This document shows, in pieces, positions 1 to 8,739 of a DNA stretch of 64,000 bases. A program made the position numbers and the translations under genes. The DNA is from CAZJHX01 sp964545715 (GTDB lineage: Bacteria > Myxococcota_A > UBA9042 > GCA-2863065). Each line of letters starts with the position of its first letter. Within the stretch, counting starts at the first letter, position 1. Under the pieces are notes generated by a model, which ran no database searches, was not told where the DNA came from, and was given only the letters and a program-made list of their open reading frames with translations. The DNA is taken from assembly GCA_964545715.1 (NCBI GenBank), contig CAZJHX010000035.1, positions 8,278 through 72,277 of the forward strand, in the 5' to 3' direction.

Positions 1-687
1 GATGTGCCCCCGCAGGGCGTCCCTGTGCCCGACTCCGAGACCTGGCGAGAGCTGGCGTTCTTCTTTCGTGATGCCTTCGACCTGGCGGGCACTCCGCAGG
101 ATCCGATGGAAATGGACGACGCCAAGCGCTTCATGTTCGTGAGCCTGCTCGTGGGCGTGCGCTCGCCGGACACAGAAGGGCACTCAGTGCTCAACCTCTC
201 GGAGCTGCGACGGCTGCACAGCGACCCGAGTCCCGAGGGACAATACGCGCACGCTCTACGCGCCCCGGCCGACGACCACGCGGGAGGCAACGGCATCGCG
301 GTCGAAGGGACCCGCCAACGGATCGCCGGTCTGCTGTACGAGGCGTATCGCGCCGTCGACCCCAACCTCGATGACGTCGAGGTCGGGGAGGCCGACTTCT
401 ACCTGGACTTCTACGGCAAAATCAAAGTGGACGTGTGGCTGCCGCACTACTACGTGGGGCAGGCGGTGCACGCCATGCAGGACTCGTTTTCGCATACCAT
501 CCGCAACGACACGCGTGACGAGCTGACCCACCTGCGGCAGATCGTTCACGTGATGAACTACGTGGACGCCATCACCTACGAGCACGACGAAGAGCGCGAC
601 GGGCTGGCCCACTCCGACAGCATGGATGACGGTGAACCCCGGCGACCCCGACGAGGCCCGGTGGAGCACTCGAACCGCCGCCCGTGA
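1..687 (+). CDS. Zinc-dependent phospholipase C-like protein, N-terminal part truncated by window edge and frameshift
   Basis: The frame is open from the window edge, so the true start lies upstream. Around residues 145-165 there is a His/Asp-rich helix pattern (HYYVGQAVHAMQDSFSHT) typical of the zinc-binding helical fold of phospholipase C/P1 nuclease-like proteins, where His and Asp side chains bind Zn. After the GLAHSDSMD segment near 625 this frame turns into an Arg/Pro-rich tail that looks out of frame, and the natural continuation lies in the next frame (626-991). The product is probably exported and surface-anchored, judging from that C-terminus. The substrate is unknown. The frameshift could be a sequencing error or a real lesion. 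Confidence 0.6.
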   Translation, partial: DVPPQGVPVPDSETWRELAFFFRDAFDLAGTPQDPMEMDDAKRFMFVSLLVGVRSPDTEGHSVLNLSELRRLHSDPSPEGQYAHALRAPADDHAGGNGIAVEGTRQRIAGLLYEAYRAVDPNLDDVEVGEADFYLDFYGKIKVDVWLPHYYVGQAVHAMQDSFSHTIRNDTRDELTHLRQIVHVMNYVDAITYEHDEERDGLAHSDSMDDGEPRRPRRGPVEHSNRRP

Positions 688-991
688 TGCCACCATCGAC
701 GTGTTCTACACGGCGCGCGCCCTGTTCGAGGGGCACGAGCCGCACCCGTTTGTGCCGGGAAAGACCACCGTTGTGGACTCACTGCTCGACAAGTGGGTAA
801 CACTGAAAGACGACTGTGACGACAAGTTCTGCGGCAACGACAAGTGGGTCGACGTGGCGCGGGAGAAGCCCACCAAAGCGTACGCGGAGGCGATCTTCGG
901 CTGCAGCGCGTCGCCGCGGCCCATCCGGGGCGCGTGGGCTATTTGTCTTTTGGCCCTTGCATGCTTTTTACGGCGGCGGGCGAGAACTTGA
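626..991 (+). CDS. C-terminal half of the frameshifted phospholipase C-like protein, with MYXO-CTERM-like anchor
   Basis: This frame resumes the coding sense of the upstream fragment: acidic, Cys-containing sequence (DDCDDKFCGNDKW), then a Gly-Cys-Ser, a hydrophobic stretch (AWAICLLALACFL) and a terminal RRRAR. That tripartite end is the form of MYXO-CTERM sorting signals, which route exported proteins to the surface of myxobacteria-like cells. There is no plausible independent start or ribosome-binding site, so it is best read as the tail of the gene beginning before position 1. Its last 53 bases overlap the 3' end of the convergent WD40 gene. Confidence 0.5.
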   Translation: MTVNPGDPDEARWSTRTAARDATIDVFYTARALFEGHEPHPFVPGKTTVVDSLLDKWVTLKDDCDDKFCGNDKWVDVAREKPTKAYAEAIFGCSASPRPIRGAWAICLLALACFLRRRART

Positions 992-2432
992 GCAGCCAGG
1001 CGGCCCCGTTGGCCGCATAACCAAGCCGCTTGCGGTCCGGCGCAAACGAGACCGCCAACGCCGGCAGGTCCGTGGGCAGGTTCACGCCGATTTGCCCTTT
1101 CTCCAGATTCCAGATGGTCAGCAGCCCATTGAGCGTGACGGTGGCCAGCTGCGGCTGCTCGGGTACGAAGTCCAGCGACGGGATCGTGTCCTTTGGCAGC
1201 GCGTCGGTCACGATGCCTTCGCCGTTCACCTGAAGGCTGTCGGGCGGATCGAACGCGCACGGGTCATCCTTGCAGCCCTCGGTGCCCTTCACGTAGATCG
1301 TGCCGCGACCGCTGGCAAACGCCACGCGCCCCGTCGGCGGGTCGGTGGACAGCATCACATCGACGGCGATGGCGGTCACCTCGCGGGGAGTGACCTCGTC
1401 GAACTCCATGTCCCACTTCGCGGAGCTCCAGCCGCGCACGCCGCCCTGAGCGAGCAGTCGCCCGGTTGCCGCGAGAACCAGCGAGCCGTCCGGCGACAGC
1501 GCTACGTCGTTGACCACATCGCCGGCATCCAGCGTGGCCACGGGCTCGCCCTCCAGCGTGTAGACCCGCACCATGCCGTCCCAGCTGCCCGCGGCGAAGA
1601 ACTTGTCGTCCGCTGTGAGCGCCACGCTGGAGACGATGTCTGAGGCGTCCCCGATCGTCAGCAGCAGCTCCCCGGTCTCCGTATCCCAGAGGCGCACCGT
1701 GGCGTCCGTGCTGGCGCTGACGATGCGTGAGCCGTCGCGCGTGATCGCCACGTCCATGACCCATTCCTGGTGTTTGTCGAAGGTCTGCAGGGTCTGGCCG
1801 GTCGACAGGTCCCACAGCTTGACCTTGGCGTCGTCCCCGCCGGTGACCAGCCAGTCGTAGTCCGGGCTCTGGCTGAACGCGATGGCCCGGGTCGGGTGTC
1901 CCTCGGTTTGAAGCGTGAGGTACTCGGGGACGTTTTCGTTGGCCTTCTTGGCGAGGATGATCCTCAGACGCAGGGGCTCGCCGACACGGCCCTGGCTGTC
2001 CACCGCGCTCAACTCGGCATTGGTGATGCGGAATTTCAGCTCGCCCACGACGTCCAGCTTGAAGCCCGCCTGCCCCTGGTCGTCGAACTGCACGGGGATT
2101 TCGATGTGGTCCTCGGCGTTGCTGAACTGCCATAGCAGCTTGACGACGTCCCCGGCCTGGCTGACCGGCACCGCGGGGCGCAGCAGATATTGTCTGTCGC
2201 CGGCTATCGAGAGTGGGGCCCAGCAGCTCTCGATCGTGGGGCCGCCGTCCGGTCCCGGCGCGCGGCCGGCGACCGTCTCGCCACCCTCGAACTGAAACGC
2301 GACCGTCAGCGTGTTGTCCACCTTGGCGTTCTGCTTGTCCTCGGCAAAGAGGTCCGGGCCCTTTTTGAAGCCGCACGCGCTCAAAACCAGGGCAGCGCAC
2401 ACAGGCGCTACGACGTGTCTGGGGATCCGCAT
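939..2432 (-). CDS. WD40-repeat lipoprotein
   Basis: 497 residues starting at MRIPRH, which opens a lipoprotein signal ending in LSAC (acylated Cys about residue 19). About 150 residues of beta-rich sequence follow, then WD40 blades with WD endings (VKLWDL, VRLWDT, LTIWNL), predicting a seven- or eight-bladed propeller exposed to the periplasm or surface. It probably serves as a protein-binding platform; the partner is unknown. There is no Shine-Dalgarno sequence. A TATATG box lies 8 nt upstream of the ATG, suggesting a leaderless transcript. Divergent from the S9 peptidase gene (50 bp between starts). Confidence 0.8.
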   Translation of the reverse strand: MRIPRHVVAPVCAALVLSACGFKKGPDLFAEDKQNAKVDNTLTVAFQFEGGETVAGRAPGPDGGPTIESCWAPLSIAGDRQYLLRPAVPVSQAGDVVKLLWQFSNAEDHIEIPVQFDDQGQAGFKLDVVGELKFRITNAELSAVDSQGRVGEPLRLRIILAKKANENVPEYLTLQTEGHPTRAIAFSQSPDYDWLVTGGDDAKVKLWDLSTGQTLQTFDKHQEWVMDVAITRDGSRIVSASTDATVRLWDTETGELLLTIGDASDIVSSVALTADDKFFAAGSWDGMVRVYTLEGEPVATLDAGDVVNDVALSPDGSLVLAATGRLLAQGGVRGWSSAKWDMEFDEVTPREVTAIAVDVMLSTDPPTGRVAFASGRGTIYVKGTEGCKDDPCAFDPPDSLQVNGEGIVTDALPKDTIPSLDFVPEQPQLATVTLNGLLTIWNLEKGQIGVNLPTDLPALAVSFAPDRKRLGYAANGAAWLLKFSPAAVKSMQGPKDK

Positions 2433-2482
2433 GCAAACACCATATACTCTGCCGACCCCCAAGTCATAGGAGACCCCGCGAC

Positions 2483-4453
2483 ATGACGTTCGATGTGAAA
2501 CAGCTGGTCGGGCTGCGCCGTGTGTCCGCGGTGGCGGCCGCGCCGGATGGGACCTGGCTGGCGGTCTCGGTGCAGCGGCTCAACGATGACGGCAGCAAGT
2601 ACATGGCCGACCTCTGGCGTGTCCCCCTCGGATCGGGCGAGCCGTCGCAGCTCACGCGTGGGGCGTCCAAGGATACCGCGCCGTGCTTTCGGCAGGACGG
2701 CGCGCTCGGGTTTCTCAGCGACCGGCGCGTGACGGAGGGCCAGGAGGTTACGCGCAACCAGGTGTGGATTCTGCCCGCCGTGGGTGGCGAGCCGCAGCCG
2801 CTGACCGACGAGCCGCTGGGGGTGTCGGAGTTCAAGTTTGCCGGCGACCGGCTGGTGGCGCTGGCCGCGGTACTTCCCGGCATCAAGCACGAGGACCAGC
2901 GCAAGACCGCGGATGAGCTCAAGGACAAGGGGCCGTCGGTGCTGCGGTACACGGAGGGGCCGGTGCGCTTCTGGGATCATTGGGTCCCTGCCGAGCGCCC
3001 GCACGTCGTCGTTTATGACTGCGCAGGCGGTGGGCGGCGCGACCTGACGCCGAGCGCCGATCGGGAGTATCTGGACACGACCTGGAGCCTCAGCGCGGAC
3101 GGCGGGCGCATCGCGATCATCGCGGAGACGCCGCTGGCCGCCGACCGCATCGCTGATCGCTATATCCACGTCATCGATACCGAGACGGGCGACGTCACGG
3201 TGGTCGGGGACGAGCCGCTGGTGCACAACGCCAACCCGGTGCTGTCGGCGGACGGGTCTCAGCTGGCCTTGAATCGCATGCGGCGCTCCGTCGAGGCGCA
3301 CGGTGGCGAAGAGCTGCGCGTTTATGATCTGGCGACCGGCCAATACCGGGCGCTGGCGACCGACGTGGACCGCTGGTTCTTTCCGGCAAAGTGGTCCGCG
3401 GACGGCGACAAGCTGATCTGTCCCGTGGACGACCGCGGTGACACGGCCGTTTACGCGGTGCACGCGCGCTCGGGTGAGGTGACGCGCATCACGTCGGTCC
3501 ACAGTGGCGGGTCGCACACCAACCTCTGCCTCGTCCCGGGCTCGGACCGAATCGCGGGCCTGCGGTCCAGCATCTTGCATCCACCGGAGCCGTTTACCGT
3601 GGCGCTGGCAGCGCAGCAGACACCTGAACTTGCCGCTGAGCTCAGCGGGTTTGCACGCGCCGACGGGGACGCCGTGGCGTCCGTGGAGCGGATCACCGTC
3701 GCCGTCGAAGGATCACGCGACGTTCAGGCGTTTGTGGTCACGCCCAACGACGGAAAAACCGGGCCGCGTCCCACGATCATGTTCATCCACGGCGGCCCCA
3801 TTCATCAGTGGTCGGACGTGTGGCATTGGCGCTGGAACAGTCTGGTGCCCGTGGCCCAGGGCTACACGGTCATTTTGCCCAACCCCAGCGGCTCGACCGG
3901 CTTCGGGCAGGCCAGCGTGGAGGGGATCTGGGGCAACACCTGGGGCGGTCAATGTTATCGCGACCTGATGACCGTCGCCGATGTCGTCGGCGCGCGCCCC
4001 GACGTGGATGAGTGCAATATGGTGGCGATGGGCGGCTCGTTTGGCGGGTACATGACCAACTGGATCGGCGGGAGCACCGATCGCTTCAAGTGCCTGGTGA
4101 CGCACGCCAGCATCTTTGACATGTCCGCCTTTCACGGGGTCACCGACTTCCCGGGCTGGTGGGTGCTGGAGATGGGCGGCACCTCGCCGTACGCCGAGCG
4201 CGACTTGTTCGACACGTACTCCCCGCGAACCGGAATCGCGAATTGGAAGTCGCCCACTCTCATCATTCACGGTGAGAAGGACTATCGCTGCCCGATCGGC
4301 GAAGGCCTGGCGCTATTCGAAGGGCTGCGGTCTCATGGGGTCGAGGCGGAGCTGCTGATCTTCCCCGACGAGAACCACTGGATCCTCAAGCCGCGCAACA
4401 TCGCCGCCTGGTACGACGCCACCCTCGACTTCATCGAGCGCCATACGAGCTAA
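2483..4453 (+). CDS. S9 family prolyl oligopeptidase / acylaminoacyl-peptidase
   Basis: 656 residues without a signal peptide, so probably cytoplasmic. The N-terminal 380 residues form a TolB/DPP-like beta-propeller; the C-terminal 250 form an alpha/beta-hydrolase domain. The nucleophile is Ser519 in GGSFGGY, with Asp600 (GEKDYRCP) and His632 (ENHW) completing the triad in the order expected for clan SC peptidases. The FIHGGP oxyanion segment is present. It is expected to cleave short peptides, perhaps N-acylated ones. The start is supported by AGGAGA about 10 nt upstream. The stop overlaps that of the convergent Cys-rich lipoprotein by 4 bp. Confidence 0.9.
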   Translation: MTFDVKQLVGLRRVSAVAAAPDGTWLAVSVQRLNDDGSKYMADLWRVPLGSGEPSQLTRGASKDTAPCFRQDGALGFLSDRRVTEGQEVTRNQVWILPAVGGEPQPLTDEPLGVSEFKFAGDRLVALAAVLPGIKHEDQRKTADELKDKGPSVLRYTEGPVRFWDHWVPAERPHVVVYDCAGGGRRDLTPSADREYLDTTWSLSADGGRIAIIAETPLAADRIADRYIHVIDTETGDVTVVGDEPLVHNANPVLSADGSQLALNRMRRSVEAHGGEELRVYDLATGQYRALATDVDRWFFPAKWSADGDKLICPVDDRGDTAVYAVHARSGEVTRITSVHSGGSHTNLCLVPGSDRIAGLRSSILHPPEPFTVALAAQQTPELAAELSGFARADGDAVASVERITVAVEGSRDVQAFVVTPNDGKTGPRPTIMFIHGGPIHQWSDVWHWRWNSLVPVAQGYTVILPNPSGSTGFGQASVEGIWGNTWGGQCYRDLMTVADVVGARPDVDECNMVAMGGSFGGYMTNWIGGSTDRFKCLVTHASIFDMSAFHGVTDFPGWWVLEMGGTSPYAERDLFDTYSPRTGIANWKSPTLIIHGEKDYRCPIGEGLALFEGLRSHGVEAELLIFPDENHWILKPRNIAAWYDATLDFIERHTS

Positions 4454-5826
4454 GGCTCCAAAAACACCCGGTCGATCAGCACGTTCCAAGCATCCTTGGT
4501 GCAGTCGCTGCGGCACACCATGACCCAGCGCACCTCGCCGTTTTTGGGGTTCAGGCACGACGTGGTGCCCGGGTTGCCCATCGCCTGCACCGACATCTGG
4601 AACTCGTGCTTGTAGGTGAGCGTGCTGTTGGTCGTGTTGGAGAAGACCTCCAGGCTGCCGGGGGCGAAGTTGCAGCTTTTGCAGGAGCCGCCGCAGGTGT
4701 CGCCGCACGCGCCGTCGCCCACCCACGCCTCCACGCAGATCTTGGACGGCGTGCACACCCCGCCGAAGTCGACGACGAGACAGGCCGTGACGTCCTTTCC
4801 ATCGGCCTGGTAGGTGTTGTTGGTGCCGCCCCAGAAGGTCGCAGCCTTGCCGTCATTGGTCAGGATGTTCTTGGCATCACAGACGCCGTTGCCCGTGCCG
4901 CCGATGGCGCCGGTCTGGCCGACCGGCTCGCTGGAGCACACCGTGGGGCCTTCGATACAGCCCGAACCCGGTTTGCATGTGCTGCCGCAGCCGTCCGATG
5001 CGCCGCAGTCCTTGCCCGCGCAGACCGGCGCGCAGCAGCCCGACCCGAGCTGGCAGGTGCCGCCGCAGCCGTCGGATTGACCGCAGATCTTTCCGTTGCA
5101 CGAGGGCGTGCAGCAGCCGGATCCGGGCTGGCAGGTGCTGCCGCAGCCGTCGGACTGGCCACAGGGCTTGCCGTTGCACACCGGAGTGCAGCAGCCCGAA
5201 CCCGCCGAGCAGAAGCCGCCACAGCCGTCGGGCGCGCCGCATGTCTTGCCGTTGCAGACGGGCGAGCAGCACCCCGAGCCGGGCACGCACACGCCGCCGC
5301 AGCCGTCCTGGTTGCCGCAGTATTGACCGGCGCAGTCGGGCGCGCAGCCACACACGTTGTCGATGCCGCCGCCGCCGCACTCGTTGGGGGAGAAGCACTC
5401 GCCACAGTTGACCGTGCCCTCGCAGCCGTCGTCGATGTCGCCGCAGTTCTTGCCCTCGGTGGCGCAGGTCGTGGCCACGCACGCGTCGACCGGATCGTCG
5501 ATGTCCTCTTCGACCGGCGCATCTTGGTCTGGCGGCACAACGTCTTCGACGGGCACATCGTCCTCGACGGGCACATCGTCCTCGACGGGGATGTCCTCTT
5601 CGACCGGCACGTCCTCGGGCTGTGTGTCTTCGACCGGCGTGTCCTCAGGCGGCGTCTCGGCGTCGTCGTCTACGACAGGCGTATCGGATGCCTTCGTGTC
5701 GTCGGTAAACTGCACGCTGGTATCAAGCGTGCCGCTGGGGTTGGGCGTCACGATGCTGCCCGAGTCCGAGCAGGCACCCAGCAAGCCCACGAGGGCTGCG
5801 ATTACTGCAATGTTGGGGATTCTCAC
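4450..5826 (-). CDS. Cys-rich repeat lipoprotein with acidic Pro/Val/Glu/Asp stalk
   Basis: 458 residues. The lipoprotein signal MRIPNIAV...LLGAC is followed by a low-complexity stalk (residues about 40-110) made of PVEDD/PVEED-type repeats. Then come six or so units of about 25 residues in the pattern CNGK-x-CG-x-xDGCG-x-C-x-xGSGCC, likely a disulfide-stapled rod. The C-terminal 150 residues form a beta-sandwich-like module with paired Cys. It resembles myxobacterial surface adhesins of unknown partner. It lies 10 bp downstream of the PQQ-like propeller gene and is presumably co-transcribed with it. Confidence 0.75.
   Translation of the reverse strand: MRIPNIAVIAALVGLLGACSDSGSIVTPNPSGTLDTSVQFTDDTKASDTPVVDDDAETPPEDTPVEDTQPEDVPVEEDIPVEDDVPVEDDVPVEDVVPPDQDAPVEEDIDDPVDACVATTCATEGKNCGDIDDGCEGTVNCGECFSPNECGGGGIDNVCGCAPDCAGQYCGNQDGCGGVCVPGSGCCSPVCNGKTCGAPDGCGGFCSAGSGCCTPVCNGKPCGQSDGCGSTCQPGSGCCTPSCNGKICGQSDGCGGTCQLGSGCCAPVCAGKDCGASDGCGSTCKPGSGCIEGPTVCSSEPVGQTGAIGGTGNGVCDAKNILTNDGKAATFWGGTNNTYQADGKDVTACLVVDFGGVCTPSKICVEAWVGDGACGDTCGGSCKSCNFAPGSLEVFSNTTNSTLTYKHEFQMSVQAMGNPGTTSCLNPKNGEVRWVMVCRSDCTKDAWNVLIDRVFLEP
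5534..5650. repeat. In-frame tandem repeats encoding the acidic stalk
   Basis: Imperfect direct repeats, including two adjacent copies of tcgacgggcacatcgtcc, encode PVEDD-type units. Unit lengths are multiples of three, so copy-number change would alter stalk length without breaking the frame. Confidence 0.6.
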
Positions 5827-5836
5827 CCGGCCGAGT

Positions 5837-6811
5837 TTACCACGTGCGCTCAGTGCGCACCTTTCCTGTCGCTGCTTCCAGAGCCACCACGTACTTGCCC
5901 GCCGACTCTTTGCCCATCAGCACGGCCAGCTTGCCGCGGGCCTCCAGCGACACCTCGTTGAGGTACTGCGAGTGGCCGATGGGGCCCAGCCCGCGCGGGC
6001 GCGTGGTCCAGATCTGGCGCCCGGTGTCCGGGGCAAACCCCAGGACGGCGGCGCCGGTGGAGATACGGTTGTGCACGACGACCACCAAGCGCTTGTCGAC
6101 CATCGCCAGCACCGCCGTGTCCGAGCCCTTGGGCAGCTCGACGGTCCACGCGACCTGCCCCGCTGAGGTCTTCTTGCTGAGCCGCCAATCGACGACGGCA
6201 TACGTCGCGTCGTCGTGCAGCAGGTCCGCGCGACCGGCACGCAGCCAGCGAAACTCCATGCGCGCAAGCTCAGAGTCCACCTTTTGATGGCTGCGCTGCT
6301 TGCCGGTGTCGGGGTCCAGCACCTCGACGTATTGTCCGCCCGCCTCGTTGCCGGTGATGACGACACCGGCCGCCCGCAGCGCGATCCGCACCTCGTTGCG
6401 GTACTTGCTGTGACTGACTGGACCCGCGGCAAACAGCGTGCTGGTCCAGATCGCCTTGCCCGTGGCGGCGTCCAGCGCGGTCACGAAGCAGCCGCTGGAA
6501 ATCCAGGAGTGATGCGCCACGTACACGCGCTTGCCGTCGGTCACCGCGATGGCCGAGTCGACAAAGTGCGACGCCAGCGGGTGTGTCCACACGGTCTTGC
6601 CGTCGGCGTTGCGGCGATGAACGACGATCTGCTCCGGCTTCTTCTTGGCCGTCAGCACATAGGCCACGCCGGCGTACGTGATCGCGCGCGGGTTGTGCTG
6701 CCAGGTGGTGGTCTCCATAGACGGGCCACCCCACAGCCACGGCAGGTCGTTGGTTGCGGCGGCGGCCGGGCCTGCGAGCGTTAAAACCAAGATGGTGGAA
6801 AGACTCTTCAT
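5837..6811 (-). CDS. Exported PQQ-like beta-propeller protein
   Basis: 324 residues with a cleavable signal peptide (MKSLSTILVLTLAGPAAAA). The rest consists of PQQ/BamB-like blades with recurring ALDAATGKAIW, LDPDTGKQ and FAPDTGRQIW motifs. The typical role is periplasmic scaffolding; no catalytic residues for a quinoprotein dehydrogenase can be recognised. It is upstream of and probably co-transcribed with the Cys-rich lipoprotein. Its start is only 27 bp from the ATG of the divergent PEP/pyruvate-binding gene. A TAGAAC box lies 9 nt upstream and no Shine-Dalgarno sequence is evident. Confidence 0.75.
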   Translation of the reverse strand: MKSLSTILVLTLAGPAAAATNDLPWLWGGPSMETTTWQHNPRAITYAGVAYVLTAKKKPEQIVVHRRNADGKTVWTHPLASHFVDSAIAVTDGKRVYVAHHSWISSGCFVTALDAATGKAIWTSTLFAAGPVSHSKYRNEVRIALRAAGVVITGNEAGGQYVEVLDPDTGKQRSHQKVDSELARMEFRWLRAGRADLLHDDATYAVVDWRLSKKTSAGQVAWTVELPKGSDTAVLAMVDKRLVVVVHNRISTGAAVLGFAPDTGRQIWTTRPRGLGPIGHSQYLNEVSLEARGKLAVLMGKESAGKYVVALEAATGKVRTERTW

Positions 6812-6824
6812 GGGTTTGTGGTTC

Positions 6825-6830
6825 TATCAT
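6825..6830 (+). promoter_or_regulatory. -10 box TATCAT, 8 nt before the start codon
   Basis: Five of six match to TATAAT, directly before ATG 6839 with no ribosome-binding site between. It supports a leaderless transcript and the choice of 6839 over the GTG at 6818. Confidence 0.45.
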
Positions 6831-6838
6831 TCATCGTC

Positions 6839-8683
6839 ATGGTGCTCCTCCTTACCGTCGCCGTTTTGACCGGCACGCCACCGCCCGAGAGCTTTCTCAG
6901 CTACGGGCGCCTGCCGACCTGGACAGGCGTGGCCGTCGACTGGGAGAAGCAACAGCCCCGCGTCGATCTCTATTCGCCGTCGCAGTATCAGGGGCACGCC
7001 GAGTACGTGTCGCGCGGCCTCAAGACCGGCATCACCTTTCGCACCTTCAAAGCCCAGGTGCGCGACCCGGCGACCCGCAAGTACGTGCCGTTTTTCCTCT
7101 ACGACCTCAGCGGCGTGAACATCGCCCGTGCGGGAACACGTCGGCTCTGGGCCGTCCGCTTGGAGGACTACTCTTATAGGGACACCGACGCGCAGATGAC
7201 CGCGGCCGTTCTGCGCCTGATGGCTACCTTGCAGCGCACGCGCAAGACCCCGGGACTTGTCGTGCTGGCCAAGTCACTGAAGTCCAAGCCGAATCGCGGC
7301 ATCGCTCCCCAGCTCGAGGCGGCCGGGGTTTCGTGGATCACCCTGCAGGGGCTGTTGGACGCCTCCGGTGCCCGCGCGGTCGAGGTGCTGAACCCCGGTG
7401 AGGCGGTCGGCACACTGCGCATCGCCGAGGCGGGCAAGCTCCATCAGTTTGGCCCGCGCGACATCGTCATCTTCAAGACCCTGCCCAAACGCGTGCCACC
7501 CGTGGGCGGCATCATCACGCTGGCGGCGCAGACCCCGCTCAGTCACGTCAACCTGCTCGCCAAAAATCGGGGCACGCCCAACCTGTACGCGCTGTCGATG
7601 GACAAGCTGCCGGGCGCGCACCGGCAGGTGAACCGGCTCGTCCGGCTGAAGGCGAGCTCGGCCAAGGTCGTGATCGAGCCGCTGAGTCTGCGTCGCGCCG
7701 AGCGCTTCTGGGCGAAGCACCCGCCCAAAAAGGTGACTATCCCCGAGCCGGTGCGCGGGATCCGCGGCGTCATCGACCTCAACAAAGGCATCCACACCAC
7801 CGACACGGTCGGCGCCAAGGCCGCCAACTACGCCCGCCTTCGACGCCTGCTCCCCAAGCTGGTCCGCCCCGGGTATGCGCTGGGGTTTGAGCATTACTTC
7901 GAGGTGGTCGAGGCCGGCGAGGCGTCCGCGGTCATCAGCCGGTTTCTGGCCGACCGCTCCAAGCTGGACCCCAAGCAGCTGCGGGAGCGGCTTCGCGGGA
8001 TCCGGCGGGCCATCTTTGCCACAAAGGTGCCGCCGCGCACGATGCTGGCCATCCGCAGGCTGTTGGCCGGACCGATGCGACACGCCAAAAAGATCCGCCT
8101 GCGCAGCTCGACCAACTGCGAGGACCTGGCGCACTTCAACGGCGCCGGGCTGTACCGCTCGTCGGGCTTTTGGCGGCACCGCGAAGACAACAACCTGCAG
8201 CGCGGCCTGCAGCGCGTGTATGCGTCGCTGTGGCGCCCGCAGGCGTTTTTGGAGCGCGAGTATTTCGGCATCGACCACAGGCGCGCCGCAATGGCTGTCC
8301 TTATTAATGAGGCGTTTGTCGATGAAGCCGCAAACGGCGTGATCCTCACGATCCCGGGCAAGCCCCCCACGATCTGGGTCAACGCCCAGCCGGGCAGCCG
8401 CCTGGTCACCAACCCGGCTCCGGGGGAGATCCCGGAGGCCTTCCGCTTTCGCATGGGCGCGTCGCCGCCCGGGAAAGTCATCACCGCGTCCAGCATCGGG
8501 CCGGTATTTGTCGGCCGCCCAGGCCGGAAGGCCCTTCTGCAAGAGCTGGCGACGGCTACCGCGCAGGTGCACAAAGCGCTGACTGCGGGCCGGACCGGCT
8601 TCGGCGTGGACATCGAGTTCAAGATCATGGGCCGCCGGCTCTTCTTCAAGCAGGCGCGGCTATTACACCCCAACGTTCCATAA
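6839..8683 (+). CDS. Exported PEP/pyruvate-binding (PEP synthase-like) protein
   Basis: 614 residues. An N-terminal hydrophobic segment (MVLLLTVAVLTG) indicates export or a membrane anchor. The middle holds a swivelling phosphohistidine domain (GGIITLAAQTPLSH, candidate phospho-acceptor His236). The C-terminal 300 residues match the ATP-grasp PEP/pyruvate-binding domain (GAKAANYARL near residue 325; RLRSSTNCEDLAHFNGAGLY near 420). The order is permuted relative to PEP synthase, and no PEP-binding TIM barrel is visible. The role is unknown; an extracytoplasmic location would be odd for an ATP-using enzyme. An upstream GTG at 6818 is an alternative start. Confidence 0.75.
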   Translation: MVLLLTVAVLTGTPPPESFLSYGRLPTWTGVAVDWEKQQPRVDLYSPSQYQGHAEYVSRGLKTGITFRTFKAQVRDPATRKYVPFFLYDLSGVNIARAGTRRLWAVRLEDYSYRDTDAQMTAAVLRLMATLQRTRKTPGLVVLAKSLKSKPNRGIAPQLEAAGVSWITLQGLLDASGARAVEVLNPGEAVGTLRIAEAGKLHQFGPRDIVIFKTLPKRVPPVGGIITLAAQTPLSHVNLLAKNRGTPNLYALSMDKLPGAHRQVNRLVRLKASSAKVVIEPLSLRRAERFWAKHPPKKVTIPEPVRGIRGVIDLNKGIHTTDTVGAKAANYARLRRLLPKLVRPGYALGFEHYFEVVEAGEASAVISRFLADRSKLDPKQLRERLRGIRRAIFATKVPPRTMLAIRRLLAGPMRHAKKIRLRSSTNCEDLAHFNGAGLYRSSGFWRHREDNNLQRGLQRVYASLWRPQAFLEREYFGIDHRRAAMAVLINEAFVDEAANGVILTIPGKPPTIWVNAQPGSRLVTNPAPGEIPEAFRFRMGASPPGKVITASSIGPVFVGRPGRKALLQELATATAQVHKALTAGRTGFGVDIEFKIMGRRLFFKQARLLHPNVP

Positions 8684-8702
8684 TTGGCACGCGCATTTGG
8701 GG

Positions 8703-8739
8703 TACACTCCCCACTTCCATGAGAAGCGGACGGTCATGA
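8703..8739 (+). promoter_or_regulatory. -10 box TACACT and seven-codon leader ORF overlapping the M50 start
   Basis: TACACT (8703-8708) precedes an ATG at 8719 by 10 nt. That ATG opens a tiny frame (M-R-S-G-R-S) whose TGA (8737-8739) overlaps the ATG of the protease gene at 8736 (ATGA), suggesting translational coupling. Confidence 0.35.

Noticed and set aside
4606..5961. 451-codon open frame on the plus strand
   Set aside because: Antisense of the Cys-rich lipoprotein, spanning two real genes.
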